Program-made: the position numbers and the translations under genes
From: Saururus chinensis
Lineage: Eukaryota; Streptophyta; Magnoliopsida; Piperales; Saururaceae
Length of the DNA stretch: 64,000 nucleotides
Assembly (NCBI GenBank): GCA_035235625.1
Contig: CP141141.1
Location: 20,457,968-20,521,967 of the forward strand
Direction of reading: 5' to 3'
Notes under the pieces: model-generated
What the model was told of the DNA's origin: nothing
The model's database searches: none
Seen by the model: the letters and a program-made list of their open reading frames with translations, nothing else
Shown here: one piece after another, positions 1 to 11,990 of the stretch
Layout: each line of letters starts with the position of its first letter
Position numbering within the stretch: the first letter of the stretch is position 1

Positions 1-230
1 GACTGTAAGAGTATGAGTACGAGCACAACTGTAAGAGTATGAGTATGAGTATGAGCACGACTATAAGAGTATGATGCTAAGTAAGACTGTAAGAGTATGC
101 TTCTGAGCAAGACTATAAGCGTATGTTTCTAAGCAAGATAGTAAGTGTATGATTGTACGAGTAAGATCGTACAAGTATGTGTAAGTTGTATGAGTAAGCG
201 TACGATGGTATGAGTAAGTTTGTATGACTC
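1..230. repeat. Degenerate ~30-bp tandem repeat
   Basis: Units resembling gactgtaagagtatg followed by a variable spacer recur about seven times from the window edge, decaying to the right. Similar low-complexity tandem arrays occur inside the LTRs elsewhere in this window, so this may be the interior of an LTR cut by the window edge. Confidence 0.7.
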
Positions 231-685
231 TGATTACGAGTTTATGTGTTAGATTAGTTTGATGGTATGCGTGATTGTATGTGTATGAGCATGATTATGA
301 TATGCTTGTTTGCTTCATGTCTGAGTTACATGAACGCATCTATGTATGGATTTATTGAGTTCACTGTTTAGAACTCCCCTACTGGGTATTTTCCTACTAA
401 GTATGAAAATACTCATTACCCTATTTTTTTACCCCCGTTGTTCGGGAGGCTTTTGCAAGTTTTTGACGGAGAGCTCCTGGAGATGGATGCTCGTTTCCAT
501 TATGGATTGATTCCCTTGGACTTAGGTATATCTTTGACTCACTGTGAGTATTATTTGTGCCACAATCTGATGTATTTGTGCATCTTTTACTATTATGCCC
601 AGATTGTTTGCACCTCTAACACTTATAACCTGCTCTACCATCTCTCTCCTTGGTCACACGGTCCATTGTATTCCTAATGCAGACA
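1..685 (+). mobile_element. 3' part of an LTR (gypsy-like), plus orientation
   Basis: The stretch near 380-450 (gggtattttcctactaag, then a run of T, then accccc and gttcggg) resembles the R-region signature also present in the other LTRs here. A possible LTR end (...gcagaca) lies at 685, directly before the decayed MULE transposase C-terminus. The left part is outside the window, so no partner LTR or target duplication can be checked. An unrelated AT-rich repeat is an alternative. Confidence 0.35.
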
Positions 686-930
686 GATCATGGATGACTG
701 GGTTGACTTATTGCTATTGGAGGTAATAAAACATAAGGAATATCTCTTTCCTAAAACTCCCAACCCACAGGAGAGTAGAATTGTGAGGAGTACACATTTC
801 TATAAGCGGTAGATGTATAACATACTCCTACCCGTATAGGTTTTCGCCGCTTTCCCTACACAGCAAGAAGCTTAGAGCAAGGATATTGGTAGATTTGACG
901 GTAATTACATGTACAAGTTTGATTAATTGC
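655..930 (-). pseudogene. MULE transposase relic, C-terminal SWIM zinc-finger segment
   Basis: Reading minus from 930, the frame gives CTCNYRQIYQYPCSKLLAV and then VCYTSTAYRNVYSSQFYSP. This is the SWIM-type finger (CxC...CxH, with the His replaced by Lys) and the following segment of Mutator-like transposases. The frame contains stops. The segment continues, on removing the LTR at 931-7287, the transposase pieces at 7288-7604 and 11097-12000. It is the 3' end of a dead MULE gene that served as landing site for two LTRs. Confidence 0.75.
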
Positions 931-1554
931 TGTCACGCCCCAGCACCTACCCAACCCGAGCCGAACCCGATCCAAGGGAAGGTCAGCGCGCACAGGGACG
1001 ACAAAAGATTGAACTAGTGGAAGACTTAACCCTTTAAACAGGAGAAACAACATGGAGTAGCGCACCACATTTACTTTGTACAAGAGGAAATAAGGAAATG
1101 TAAAGGACGCATAATCAGAATAAGTCCTCAACAAAGTACCCGCATCCAAAAGTTACTAAGCCCTCAAATGCGGCTTTAGCCATAATATCAACCTGAGTCT
1201 AAGGCCAACATGACGAAAAAAGTATATGATAAAGTCACTAAGACATAAAACTCTAAACAACAAGCAAAGAGTGTAGGGCTCTAGACACCCTTGCCTACTC
1301 CAGACCATTCGCCAATTGCTCCTCATAGAGAGGGTCCTGGTCATCTGTATGTCGCATAATGCAGCCCCAAAATAGAAAACACACGAGAAAGAGGGGTGAG
1401 TAAAACACTCAACAAGGTTTCATACTTTGAGATGATAAATCTGAAATCATCATAGGTATTTCACACACAATCCATCACATAAAACATATCATAATATCAT
1501 CTCATTTCTAATCACACATGTCCAATGCTTACATTCATCATGCATAAGAGTGCC

Positions 1555-1925
1555 TCAAATACACTATCCTTAGTCATTCATAACCATAAATCATAAGCAT
1601 TCATCCTGCATGAAAAGTATCTCTAACACACTAACCATATCATGCATAACCATTCTCAATCATAAGTGGTCATCCTGCATGAAAAGTGTCTCTAACACAC
1701 CATCCATAATCATGTATAACCATTCTCAATTATAAGCATTCATCATGCATGAAAAGTGTCTCTAACACACAAACATAATCATGCATAACCGTACTCAATC
1801 ATAAGTAATCATCCTGCATGAGAAGTGTCTCTAACACACTAACATAATCATGCATAAACATAATCATAAATAATCATCCTACATGAGAAGTGTCTCTAAT
1901 GCACTAACATAATCATCCATAAAGA
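1555..1925. repeat. ~67-bp tandem repeat inside LTR family A
   Basis: About five to six imperfect copies of a unit containing catcctgcatgaaaagtg, tctctaacacac and atcatgcataacc. The plus-strand sister LTR carries comparable but rearranged arrays near 9.7 and 10.2-10.45 kb, so tandem arrays are a feature of this LTR family. Confidence 0.8.
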
Positions 1926-4444
1926 AAACAACCCTACTTATTTAGCCAAAGCTTAAGCAGTCCATGCTCACTCCGGACAATCCCCGATTGGAAAGTTCGA
2001 AGGAATTGCGTAGTTTGGATAAAATCCCTATAGGAAAATACCCCCTAGTAAGCCAGTGCATTCAACTACACTAGCCTAGATTCTCAGGGTCTATATGGTC
2101 TCAATAGTTTGGACTCCTTATAACATTGTCACTCTTCTCAACCCGGGGAGGAAAACATGTCCTTGAGGGACGTATAACCCCATCCTTTCGGACGTAAAAC
2201 CCCGTCCTTTCATACGTAAAAGCTCATCATTTCAGATGTAAAACCGAATCGGTAAGCCTTCGATCGATTAATCTGGTAAGCAACATCACCCAATTGCATC
2301 CAATCGATCAATCTTAAATAATCTCGATAAATGTCAATTGTAAATCATTTTCATAATGCCCCCAATATGGTACATCCATGGGCAACACTACGTTAATTCT
2401 AATTCATGAGATGTGCTCCTATCAGTCATATATGCATCATTTCTAATCCATAAGTATCAAATAGTTACCACAATTAATCCCACAAGTGTGTGTACATAGT
2501 AATAGTGTTCAATTCTAAGCATAGACATATGCATTATGAACGAATCATCGTCAAACTACACACATGTTCTCATAATTTAATCATGGCTCCTCCTTACTGA
2601 AATCATGGATAAAATCGGGTGAAAACCTCCAAGAACACAAGTTCAAGTCAATTACAACCTCATGCTAGACTTAGGTAAGCATACTCATCACCACACTTAA
2701 GCTAGACATGGAAATATAATTCACCCATAATTTAGCATGACATATAAAAGCATACAAGCCATTCTCATGCTTTAAAACTTGGTGGAATCCTAAGTAAAAC
2801 ATGGAGAATAACTCAACATGAATTTAGGATAAAAATAATAACAAGCTAAAAATCCACTAACATGTATCTAATTTTATCTTTGAACAACATCGTAGCTTTC
2901 AAGATAATATTCATGTCTTCACAGTAGCATTTGCACGTAACATCACTCATCATAATCATAATAAATGAGATTTAAGAAGAAGAACATATAAATGAACAAA
3001 AATACTCAAATGGCAAAATTGCCGTTTGGCCATTCGATCAGCCTGTAGGGCCGTTCGAATGCCTACACAATGACTCTAGTTCATCTTCAACCTTGCGAAC
3101 CTAAAACCAAAATACACAAAATCGACATAAACATTCAAATCTCACTTCAAAACATCACAATATTGAAATATAAGCTCCAAAAATGATAGATCTAGTCATT
3201 AATCTACTAAAACACAAGGAAATCATTAGAAATATCATGTTTTACATAAACCACTATTAAAGCTCAACATCAACGTATAAATCATCCCAAACTTCAAATC
3301 CGAAATATATATCTATTTTGGAAGAAGAACCCTTACCTTCAATGAGATCTTGGTTTGAAATCGAAACTTGAATCTCTTAAAATCCCTACCCACATTTAAG
3401 GTTTAGTTAATACCTTAATAAATCTAATTATTGAAGCTTAAATCACTTGAAAACTCATAGATCTAGGGCTTGCTTTGTTCCAAACGAAAATCCCTCATTA
3501 CAAGTTTGAAATAGAGATTAAAATGATAAACTTTAGTGGTGTAAAACAAGATTTAACCTTCGAAAAGATGGGATTAAAAAAATTAAGCAAAACCCTAAGG
3601 GGGGGTTTGTCAATTTGGATTTAAAAATAAAATCCCTAAATTTTAAAATGGAACATTAGTTGTTTTGGATTCTCTATGTCATATTTAGAGGTAGTAAAAA
3701 ATTAATAAAGTTACATATTACGGGACATCATTCATAACACAAATCAAGCATTTTACAACAACACCTTCGGAGGTGGTGTTGCGAAATATCTTATTGTCTG
3801 GGCAACTGAATCTTATATGGCATCACTGGGCAACTGGAGCTTGAAGGAGGAAGCGGCCATATGAGGAGGCTGTCATCTCTCCAGGAGAAGCAAGCTTGGG
3901 CCATCCCGTCTTCTAGGTAACCTCTCCCTCCTCTCTTCTCTCAACCTCCAGCCCCCTCTATTCCGCCCTCTTTTCCTCCTGATACCCTCTTAGCTGCCCC
4001 GCTGATGGCCATCGTCTCTCCCTCTCTCTTCTCTCCGGTTTTTCCTTTGTTTTTATGGTCTCCTCACTGCTGTGTGGATGGGATGGGAGATGGGTTGCCG
4101 TCCTCAACAAGTGCCTCCTCCATCCAAGCCTCGGCCTTTCGCTCCGCCCCAACCTCGGCCTCGCTCTCCGCCCTAGCCTCGGCCTCACTTCTCCACTTTT
4201 CTTACAACTCTCTGGCTGCTATATGTTACCTGCAGATGATTTGGCATTCAACTTTTCATAAATCATCTGTATTAGATGAAGATTTGGAATTTCCTCTCTC
4301 ATTTTTTAACTAGGAAACCAACAAATTGCATGTTATTTGTATTTTACATTTCATTGTTTTTAAATTTTTAAATATTTTTTATTTTGTAATACTAAAATTT
4401 CATGATTTTGTTAGTTATTATTGTTTTATCCTACGGTTTTGCAG

Positions 4445-5664
4445 CGGTTCTGAAGCCAATGTCATTGATGCTTCTAGTATGTCAGATGGTTTTTCTTCTG
4501 AGATTGAAGAGCTGCAATCTTTAGAATGTTCATCTTTGAACAATTTTGAAGACCAAAGTGATTTGGAGGGATCTGTTGACTTTCATGTTTCAGTAACTGC
4601 GTCTGAACTTCTGCAAAATCTGATTGTCAGCCAAAGTCAGAAGAAAGCTGTAAAAAATGAACTTGGAGAAACTTGTAAAGGAAGGTATTCAGATTTAGAG
4701 ATGCATTTATTAGGGGATCTACAAGATTGCAGCACATCAGAAATTCTTGTTGCAAATGACCAATCTGGCTATTGTTTTCCTTTTGGCGAATGTTATGCGG
4801 ATTATCTTTTTACGCTTAATGAGGGTGTCAATGATCAGGATTCTATTGGTTAAAGTGCATATGTCATTGATGAGGATTTGACTAATAAAAATGTGTACAT
4901 TTCAAAGGGAAAATGCTCACACTTTTTTAAATAGTTAGGAAGTGAAAATTCTACTTTTAAACTGTGGAATTTTGATGGTGGGAGCGAGAAGTTCATCCAA
5001 TATTAAAGAGCTCTCAGAGTAGTTGCCATCTTCTCAGCGTAAATCCCATGCTAACTAAGAAGAGAGTCTGCCTGAAAAGCGGATTAATTGGTAAAGGTTA
5101 AACAGAGTACAATCAGTCCTTATTTCCATATAATGATTTTACTTCTGTTCAAAATCCATTGAAGACAGATAACTTTATATTGAATTCACGTTGGGAGTTT
5201 CAAGCAGACTCTCATGATCATTCTGTTAACGATGTTGGGACGCTATTACCTGAACAAGGCAAAATGGGAGGTGATGCTATACTGAGTTCTGTATTACAAA
5301 CACAAATGGGAGAAAGTAGAGATATTATTGGTTCAAATCCTAGATCTGCCTTAGAATCTGTGTCTGGTAATCCCTTTGCTGAGGGAGTGGTGCACACTCA
5401 AAAGAACAACACAAAATTGGGTGTGATATTCCAGTTAAGGGTTTTTGCTGAATTAGTTTCAATGTCAAAAAGTGTAGGAAAAGATTGGTGTCTGAATAAT
5501 ACTTCTGACGGATCTAGGTGGGGAACTTTGCTCCAGTTCTGATAAAGATGTCCAGCAGATTGATATGACACAAATATTTCCCCCTTCAGATGGCTTTGAA
5601 ATACCACTTGATATTGTCATTGATCGATGCATAGTACAAGATATTCTGCTTTCAGTAGACTTCT
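4445..5664 (+). pseudogene. Captured gene fragment, tentatively gamma-tubulin complex component 6-like
   Basis: A tttgcag acceptor at 4438-4444 precedes an open acidic, Ser-rich segment (SGSEANVIDASS... to 4852). After stops and frame changes come pieces such as NPMLTKKRVCLKSGLIGKG and, from 5159, a 127-codon open stretch. The last piece, EIPLDIVIDRCIVQDILL near 5596-5660, resembles the start of the GCP/Spc97-Spc98 core in plant GCP6, where a short 'cysteine ... eiLLQYK' block begins the conserved domain. The assignment is from memory of the family. The fragment lacks the gamma-tubulin-binding C-terminal domain and cannot encode a working protein. It lies wholly inside the TAA-flanked transposon. 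Confidence 0.5.
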
Positions 5665-6009
5665 GATCTTTACCATTTTTGGGTTTACAGGCTATATTAT
5701 GTTTTGTTCTAGTATACACTATTGCTCTTTTAGAAATGGATATGAATTTGATTCAGCTTCAGGTTATTTCCGGAAAACTTGACTAGGCATTACTCATTAC
5801 AGCACTTAATCAAACACATATCCTGTAAGCATAATAGAATAATAGTGAATGCATTGATTGTACCCTTTTTGAGTAATCTGCATCAATGTTAGTGGAAGTG
5901 TTTTGATCTTATTCTGAAGTTTAGATTTCCTTTCTGGTAACAATTTCATTACGCTTCTATCAAAGCAGAGAAAATGGTTCAAATAAGTCCAATTTAATAC
6001 ATCAACGTT

Positions 6010-6180
6010 CTTGGTGAAGTCCCATGGCAAGCCCATTCCAACTGCCCATAGTCACTCCTGTTGGTGGTCATAATGCATGGACCCCATTTGGAAGTCAACC
6101 AGGGCATGGTGTAAATATAACTTTGTCTCACCCTATTCACCAACTGGGAAATCCCCCTATTCATCAACTAGGAAATTCTA
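6010..6180 (+). other. Possible second captured exon
   Basis: A short open stretch encodes MASPFQLPIVTPVGGHNAWT and continues to about 6175, with duplicated SHPIHQLGNP/PIHQLGNS units. It has coding-like composition and sits in the same transposon, downstream of the GCP6-like exons. I do not recognise the product. Confidence 0.3.
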
Positions 6181-7287
6181 TGATACGTTTATAATACTTG
6201 GGTGCTGTTTAAATAGAAAAGTAGTGGTTTTAAAGTTGTTGCAATGTTTTGCACATCATGTAAGAGTCCACTTTATTAATTGTGATTTGAGTTTCACACG
6301 AAGAAGTCATGATACTCGCAAGTAATGATAGAAACTGATGCATCTAATTTAACTATTGTAGGCATGCCAATTATTGACTGAAATAAATTAAGATTTATAT
6401 ATTCTAAATACCATGTTCCATCTAGCTTGGGCGTCATTGTATTTAAAAAAGTTAATTTTATAATATAAGTATTTTTATTTTATATGTTAATAACATATTT
6501 AAAGTTACTAGACTCTAGTAAATTATGGATTAGTTACATTTTAGAATTGTAGATAAAATTTGTTTAAGAGTTATTTATTTTGAAATCTGATTGCTCAAAT
6601 TCAGGGATTCTAGTAATATAGGATTTAGGCATTCAAATATTTTGAAATTTAGCAGTTCAAATCCAAGAATTTGGATCATATTTTAAAATTTCATATTCTA
6701 AATCTAGTATTTTAGAATCTTGATTGACTAACCCCCTCTAAGATATTAGTGAAAAAATCAATATTAATCTTACCTTAATTAAACTTTCCTCTTTTAGAAT
6801 GGGGATTAGGGCTTCTTACCTTCCAGATCTTAGCCCTTCCTAAATGAGAATAAAGGTGGAGCTTTCTATTTATAGTAAGTTATGGGGTATACGAATTAAG
6901 AATTGGGGGTACGAATAGAAATATGTACTAAAAATAGGTAATTTGCTCATTTTAGGTATAAAATGAAGTTTGAAAATTTTGAAATACTTTAATAATGAAA
7001 TAAGTCAGGTTTAGGGTCTAGTGGGACCCATCACCCCAATTTACGAACGTAAGGCCCACGGCGGGACCTGCGCCCTAATTTTTCTAAAAATTACCAAAAA
7101 ATTCTAATTTTTTTTGGATAAACTTAGTTTAGCATAAAACCCAGTAAAATAAAGAAAACATTGACTAAAACCATCATTAACCATCTTTAGTCCTAAAACA
7201 AGCCAAACTAGCAAAATTAACATTAAAACCACATAATTAACAATAAAATTAATTAACATAAACCGAATCAGGGTTAGGGATCTTACA

Positions 7288-7604
7288 TCTATATTCACTA
7301 CAAACTTCCTTCCACATATGGTCATCACTTCCTAATTAGAATGATTGATTCTTTGAACTATATACTCCACAATTTTATTTGATTGTTCTCTTATAATCCC
7401 TTTCACTCAGGAAGTGTAAGGGTAACCATGGCCTCCAAAAAGCGAGATTGCTTAACAAAAAATTTTATCACCTCATAAAAAATGGCTGACATTAAAGCCT
7501 ACATGGGTAATCCTCATGCTCCTTCAAGACACTATTTAAAATTTTCTCCATATTTGTAGTCATCATTCCAAATCTTCTAAAATTATCGTGAGCAAGAGAC
7601 CACT
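7288..7604 (-). pseudogene. MULE transposase relic, segment between the two LTR copies
   Basis: Minus-strand reading gives WSLAHDNFRRFGMMTTNMEK followed by LNSVLKEHEDYPCRL. This is the conserved 'D..R.G.MTTN..E..N..LK..R..P' block just after the catalytic core of Mutator-like transposases. It is contiguous with 11097-11990 upstream once the solo LTR and one copy of CCACT are removed, and with the SWIM segment at 655-930 downstream. It contains stops and is a dead gene. Confidence 0.8.
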
Positions 7605-8699
7605 TGTAGGATCTCTAACTTTAAATCGGTTTATTTTCTATTTAATTATGTGATATTGTGTGGTTTTGCTTAAATTGTTAGTTTGACTTGATTTTGGAGT
7701 GAAGGGTTAGTAATTACGGTTTTAACAAGGTTTATTTGCATTTTTATAAGTTTTAATATCAAAATTGATTTACCTAATTTTTATGGATTTTATTTTAATT
7801 TTTCCTAAACTAAGGGTCTGGACCCGCCGTGGGCCCCACATCCACATTGGACGATGTGTGACCCACATGACCCCTAAAGTTCAATTATTTTATATTAGTG
7901 AGTTTTTGAATGATTAAACTTGTTTTAACCCTAAAATGACCCTAATTAGCCACTTAAGGCATTTTTACCCTATTTTATAGCCTAACAATTTGTAAACATA
8001 GCCCAAACACTTACTATTTAGGGAAAAACCCTAGCCACTTGCCCATTTGGGGAAGGGCTATGCAAGGGAGAAGGAGGTGCTCCACCCCCACATCCCAAAG
8101 AGGAAAACCAGATTAAGGTAAGCTCTCTTGCCCCAATCACCCCTAAGCTTTCGATTTAGCTCATAATTCTTCTTATCTTCATTTTCCCCAAAATGGATTC
8201 TTGATTTCTTCCATTAAAAATCTCATTTTTAAATTTGATTTCAAACCCTAAATGAGTTATTTTCGTTTTCAACTAAAGGAAATCATATATCTACCTATTT
8301 TCAAGATAGATTCAAACTTATTAGTTGATTTTAATGAAATATTAACAAAAACCCTAGTTTTGGTAGGATTTCTTGAGGAGTAAAGCTTCTTTGTTGATCC
8401 AATGACTTCATAGAGGTAAGGGGATTTCATCTCATGTGATTTTATCCATTGGGTTGCATGATTGAAGGTTTATGTGGGTTATAGCTTCATTTTGTGCTTT
8501 AATGGTGATTTGTTAAAAGCATGCTATTTTTGTCTATTTTTTTATGATTAAGCATGAGAATGGTTAGATCTATCATGTTTTAGGGTTGTATTTTGATATT
8601 ATGAAGTTCTATAATGATTTAGAATTTATCATGAATTTTTGGGTGTTTTCAATTTGAACTTTGGAAGGTTGAAGATAAACCAGGAAATGGGCAAAAAGT

Positions 8700-8830
8700 G
8701 AACTATTAAGCGTGTTCGAACGGCCCAACAAGCATTCAAACAGCTGACCGTTCGAATGACTTATCTATTCAATCGAATGGCATGACTTTGGAACGGCCCA
8801 ATAGGGCATTCGAACTGCCAAATGGTAGTT
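8700..8830. promoter_or_regulatory. Cluster of TTCGAA-centred palindromes in LTR A
   Basis: Repeated gttcgaacggcc, cgttcgaatg and attcgaactgcc units recur within about 120 bp. Equivalent clusters lie at 3025-3065 and 62870-62960 in the sister LTRs. A similar group lies at 62160-62260 in the unrelated nested LTR. Function is unknown; a regulatory or structural role in the LTR is an inference. Confidence 0.4.
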
Positions 8831-9705
8831 TTTGTGCCTTAGCTCATTTTTGTGTATTTTAGCTGTTTCTTACTCTCTTCTCATAAATCTAATTTTTTAT
8901 GACTAAAATGAGTTATTATTATCTATAAATGCTACTATGATTACATGATAACCATCTTTGGATTATGATTTAGCTCAAGCATGATTTAAACTATATTTGT
9001 TTAAAGTTTAGCATGATATTCTACTTGTCTTAAATTCATGTTTGATAACCACTTCATGATTCCAGTAGGCTTAACCATGATGATGTATATATATGTTTGC
9101 ACATGTTATATTAATTTTAGGTGAATTATGTATTCCATGTTCTAGCTTATGTTATACTTGTCTTGAACTTGTATTTCAATTTTTTCATCACATCTACTCT
9201 ATGATTCCAGTAGGGTAAAACTATGATAAAATTATGGATGCATGCATATATGACATTGAGCATAGTTCATGTTTCACATGTCTTAGCTTAGGTTTAATTT
9301 ACACACTACTACTTATGTATACTCTTGCATAGATGTTTATGATGTTATTGGACACAAATGGACTATGTTTCTTCCACAAGTGGACTGATTTGAGCATTTT
9401 ATTTATACTTGAACTTGTTTAGCAATTGCTCATGTATGTATCATGTGGCATGCATCATGAAAATGATTTATAAATAAGGATTAATTGTGATTATCTGTGA
9501 TTGATCGATTGGATGAAATTGGATGTTAGATTAAATTGTTTGAAGGTTTATCGAATTGGTTTTGGGTCTGAAAGGACATGATTTTGTTTTGTGCTCCTTT
9601 GAGAATATGGTGCCTCCCTGGGTTGAGATGAAGCAGATTGCTATGTGAGTTATTTTATAAGTTTATTTGGATCCTGAGAATCTAAGTGGTTTGTTCATGT
9701 GTATC

Positions 9706-9845
9706 GGCTTACCAGGAACTGCTTAGGCTTTAGCCTAGGTGGGCAGGTCTGCTTAGGCTTCGGCCAAGATGAGTAGGTCTACTTAGGCTACAACCAGGGT
9801 GGGCAGTAGGTCTGCTTAGGCTTCGGCCAAGGTGAGCGGGATAGT
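9706..9845. repeat. ~35-bp tandem repeat in the solo LTR
   Basis: Four imperfect copies of a unit containing tgcttaggcttcggccaagg and tgagcaggtc. They lie in the GC-richer middle of LTR family A. Confidence 0.8.
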
Positions 9846-10224
9846 TGTTTTCTCGATTGTGAGACATTCATCATTGATTGTTACATGTGTATGAGAGATA
9901 ATGCTTATTGACATAGGTTGTGCAGGAACAACGAAGCTTATGTTACACATGTGATTATGGTATGATTTGCATGGGTATCCAGGATGGTGTGTGGTTGATG
10001 CACTTGATGCTGCAGGATGAATATTTTTATTGAGAAATGTTTGTGCATGAGTTTATATTGAGAATGATTCATGCAGGATGTGATTATGGTAATGAGTTTC
10101 ATATGTTTACACATAAGGTGTATGTGTGTTATGAGCTATATTTGAACCCATGATACATAGGTGATATGAAATGTGCTTATGGATTGTGGGTTATAGTATG
10201 ATATGTAGGTGGCATGACTATGTA

Positions 10225-10450
10225 TTGATGAAATATGTTATATATATGATATGCGGGTGGCATGACTATGTGATGATGAGATATGTTATATATAGCATAT
10301 GCAGGTAGCATGAGTATGTGATGATGAAATATATTATATATAGCATGATAATGCAAGTGGCATGAGTCTGTGTTGATGAGATATGTTTTACATAACATGA
10401 TATGCAATGAGTATGCGTTGATAAGATATATTGTAGATAACATGACTTGC
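10225..10450. repeat. ~50-bp tandem repeat in the solo LTR
   Basis: About five imperfect copies of a unit containing gatatgcgggtggcatgac and tgatgagatatgttatata. It corresponds in position to the 67-bp array of the minus copy. Confidence 0.8.
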
Positions 10451-11096
10451 ACGTGGCAAGAGTAGATGTTTATGAAATGTAAATTATAACATGATGCACA
10501 TGTGACATAGGTTTGTGTGATTATTCCATGATGAATGGGCTTACTGTTTGATTATGTGATGGATGTTGTGATTGTTCGTGTCTGTGTTGTCATTACAAAT
10601 TTACTTTCTATATTAAAACCCTTGCTGAGCTTTAGCTTACCCCTCTTTGTTTGTGTTTTGTTTTAGGGCTGCATGTCATGCAATGCATGTTGTTCGGATG
10701 GGATCTATGTTGAACATCATGAGGACGGTGTCGGCCATTGAGGGGATGGGTTATAGAGATGACTTAATTATGTTAGCTTTAACACTATGTCATGTTGAGA
10801 TTATACTTTAGACTCTACTTCACAGTTTAATAGCCATGGATGGCTTAGACTTATTTTAGCTATGTGTGGCCTTGTTTATGACTAAGTATGTGGGTATGAG
10901 TAGACTAATACTTTGATTAAGTAGTCCTTTATTTACTCATTTTTCTTTTGTACAAAGTTTACATGCCTAACTCCATAGTATGTGTACCCAATGATGGGTT
11001 AAGTCTTCCGCAATCTAACTATACTTCATCGATCCACATGTCGCTTCCTGCTTGGACCGGGTTCGGCTCGGGGGTGGCATGTGTCGGGGCATGACA

Positions 11097-11990
11097 CCAC
11101 TATTCATGGTGTAATCCTTCTCCTGTGAGTTATTTTGCTCTTTGAATTTCCGTATCAATCAAGTATATTTTAGCGTCAAATTGTTCAACTATCAACACAC
11201 ATGCAATTATTCCAATCAAATCCACCAGTTTATCATTTTAAAATTTGCCTTTATGTGACATATGCATTATCAATGGTAAGAGAAGAGAAGGGGAAAAACT
11301 TTAGGCATGACCTTTTTAAGCCCCTTATATTGATATGAGATTATTGTGACATGTGTCATATCCATAACTACCTTATTCCTCAATTGACTTAAGAACCATT
11401 TCCAATTGAAGTAATTCTCCTTTGATATTATCCCAAAAGCTAGGGTAATCTCATTACTTTCATCGACACTTAAAATATTCACACAGAAAAATCTTATGAA
11501 AGCTTACCTCCAACTAGGTACACTTCCATCGTCAATAGGTGCATACAACCTATGGTGTTCATTTAACACTACTGTCATGGACAAATTATCATCTGCATTG
11601 TTATCCACTGGCATTTGCATGTGTCTTCCACTACTCACATATATATGAGAGCTCCTTTGGGAGCTCCTACTTACACCCTGCCTTTCACTTTCAAAACTAT
11701 GCACTCGGCCTCTTTTTCGAGAAATAGCTCGAACATGCATACTTGAGACGAATGATAAAATATTTGTCTAAATGAAGCCTTGTCCTCTACACATAGTAGA
11801 GTCAATCTCATTCCAAATATCAAGAGGTGACACTTTAGTATAATTTTTCATCTCCTTCTATCCCACCTAATTTTGGTAGCCACTTGCATATCAAGTTCAT
11901 CATAATTAGAAGGCTTCTTGATGAATAATCCTTTGATACCCCTTCATGGTGAAGCATAAAACGAACTATATCTCCCTTCATGTCTATTCA
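11097..11990 (-). pseudogene. MULE transposase relic, N-terminal and core segments
   Basis: Minus from about 11990: LFIKKPSNYDELDMQVATKI followed by CVEDKASFRQIF matches the N-terminal part of MULE transposases. Next comes a low-complexity linker (11504-11740) and then ITLAFGIISKENYFNWKWFL...THVTIIS, the DDE-core block 'PLAF.iv..E...sW.WFl..L' (11270-11482). The D-x-x-x-K/G start of the core and the 'H..CLRH' block are not recognisable. Multiple stops and frame changes show the gene is dead. The coding continues across the solo LTR into 7288-7604. Confidence 0.78.

Larger units (their letters stand above)
3599..6738. mobile_element. Non-autonomous PIF/Harbinger-like DNA transposon carrying captured gene sequence
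   Basis: Left end GGGGGGGTTTGTCAATTTGG; right end, read on minus, GAGGGGGTTAGTCAATC. These form an imperfect terminal inverted repeat. The element is flanked by TAA on both sides (3596-3598 and 6739-6741), the usual 3-bp target of PIF/Harbinger elements. The sister LTR at 63480-63500 is an empty site: it reads through cctaagagattaatg where this copy has ccctaa, element, taagatattagtg. No transposase was found. The interior holds GCP6-like exons and a C+T-rich segment near 3.9-4.2 kb. Confidence 0.8.
931..7287 (-). mobile_element. LTR of family A, minus orientation, interrupted by a DNA transposon
   Basis: In minus orientation it runs from TGTAAGATCCCTAACC (ending at plus 7287) to GGGGCGTGACA (starting at plus 931). 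These termini match those of the solo LTR at 7605-11096 and the 5' end of the copy at 60309-63994. Subtracting the 3,140-bp insertion at 3599-6738 leaves about 3.2 kb, close to the 3.49 kb of the solo copy. It has no gag/pol and lies in a MULE transposase relic. The flanking pentamers (attgc left, tctat right) do not match, so this is not a clean solo LTR. Confidence 0.8.
7605..11096 (+). mobile_element. Solo LTR of family A, plus orientation, TSD CCACT
   Basis: It starts TGTAGGATCTCTAAC and ends GGGGCATGACA. The preceding pentamer 7600-7604 and the following pentamer 11097-11101 are both ccact, a perfect 5-bp target duplication. It is about 3.49 kb with no gag/pol, primer-binding site or second LTR, so it is a solo LTR left by LTR-LTR recombination. 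It interrupts a MULE transposase relic and is in opposite orientation to the copy at 931-7287. The signature near 10620-10690 (gagctttagcttacccctc, then tttagggctgcatg) marks the usual R/polyadenylation area. Confidence 0.92.

Noticed and set aside
4005-4313. 102-codon frame at the left part of the PIF-like element
   Set aside because: Ser/Ala-rich frame in a C+T-rich tandem-like stretch (tcggcctcgctctccgcc units); no family similarity seen.
931-11096. The two family A LTRs as the pair of one retrotransposon
   Set aside because: They are in opposite orientation, the plus copy has its own target duplication, and the sequence between them is a MULE gene.
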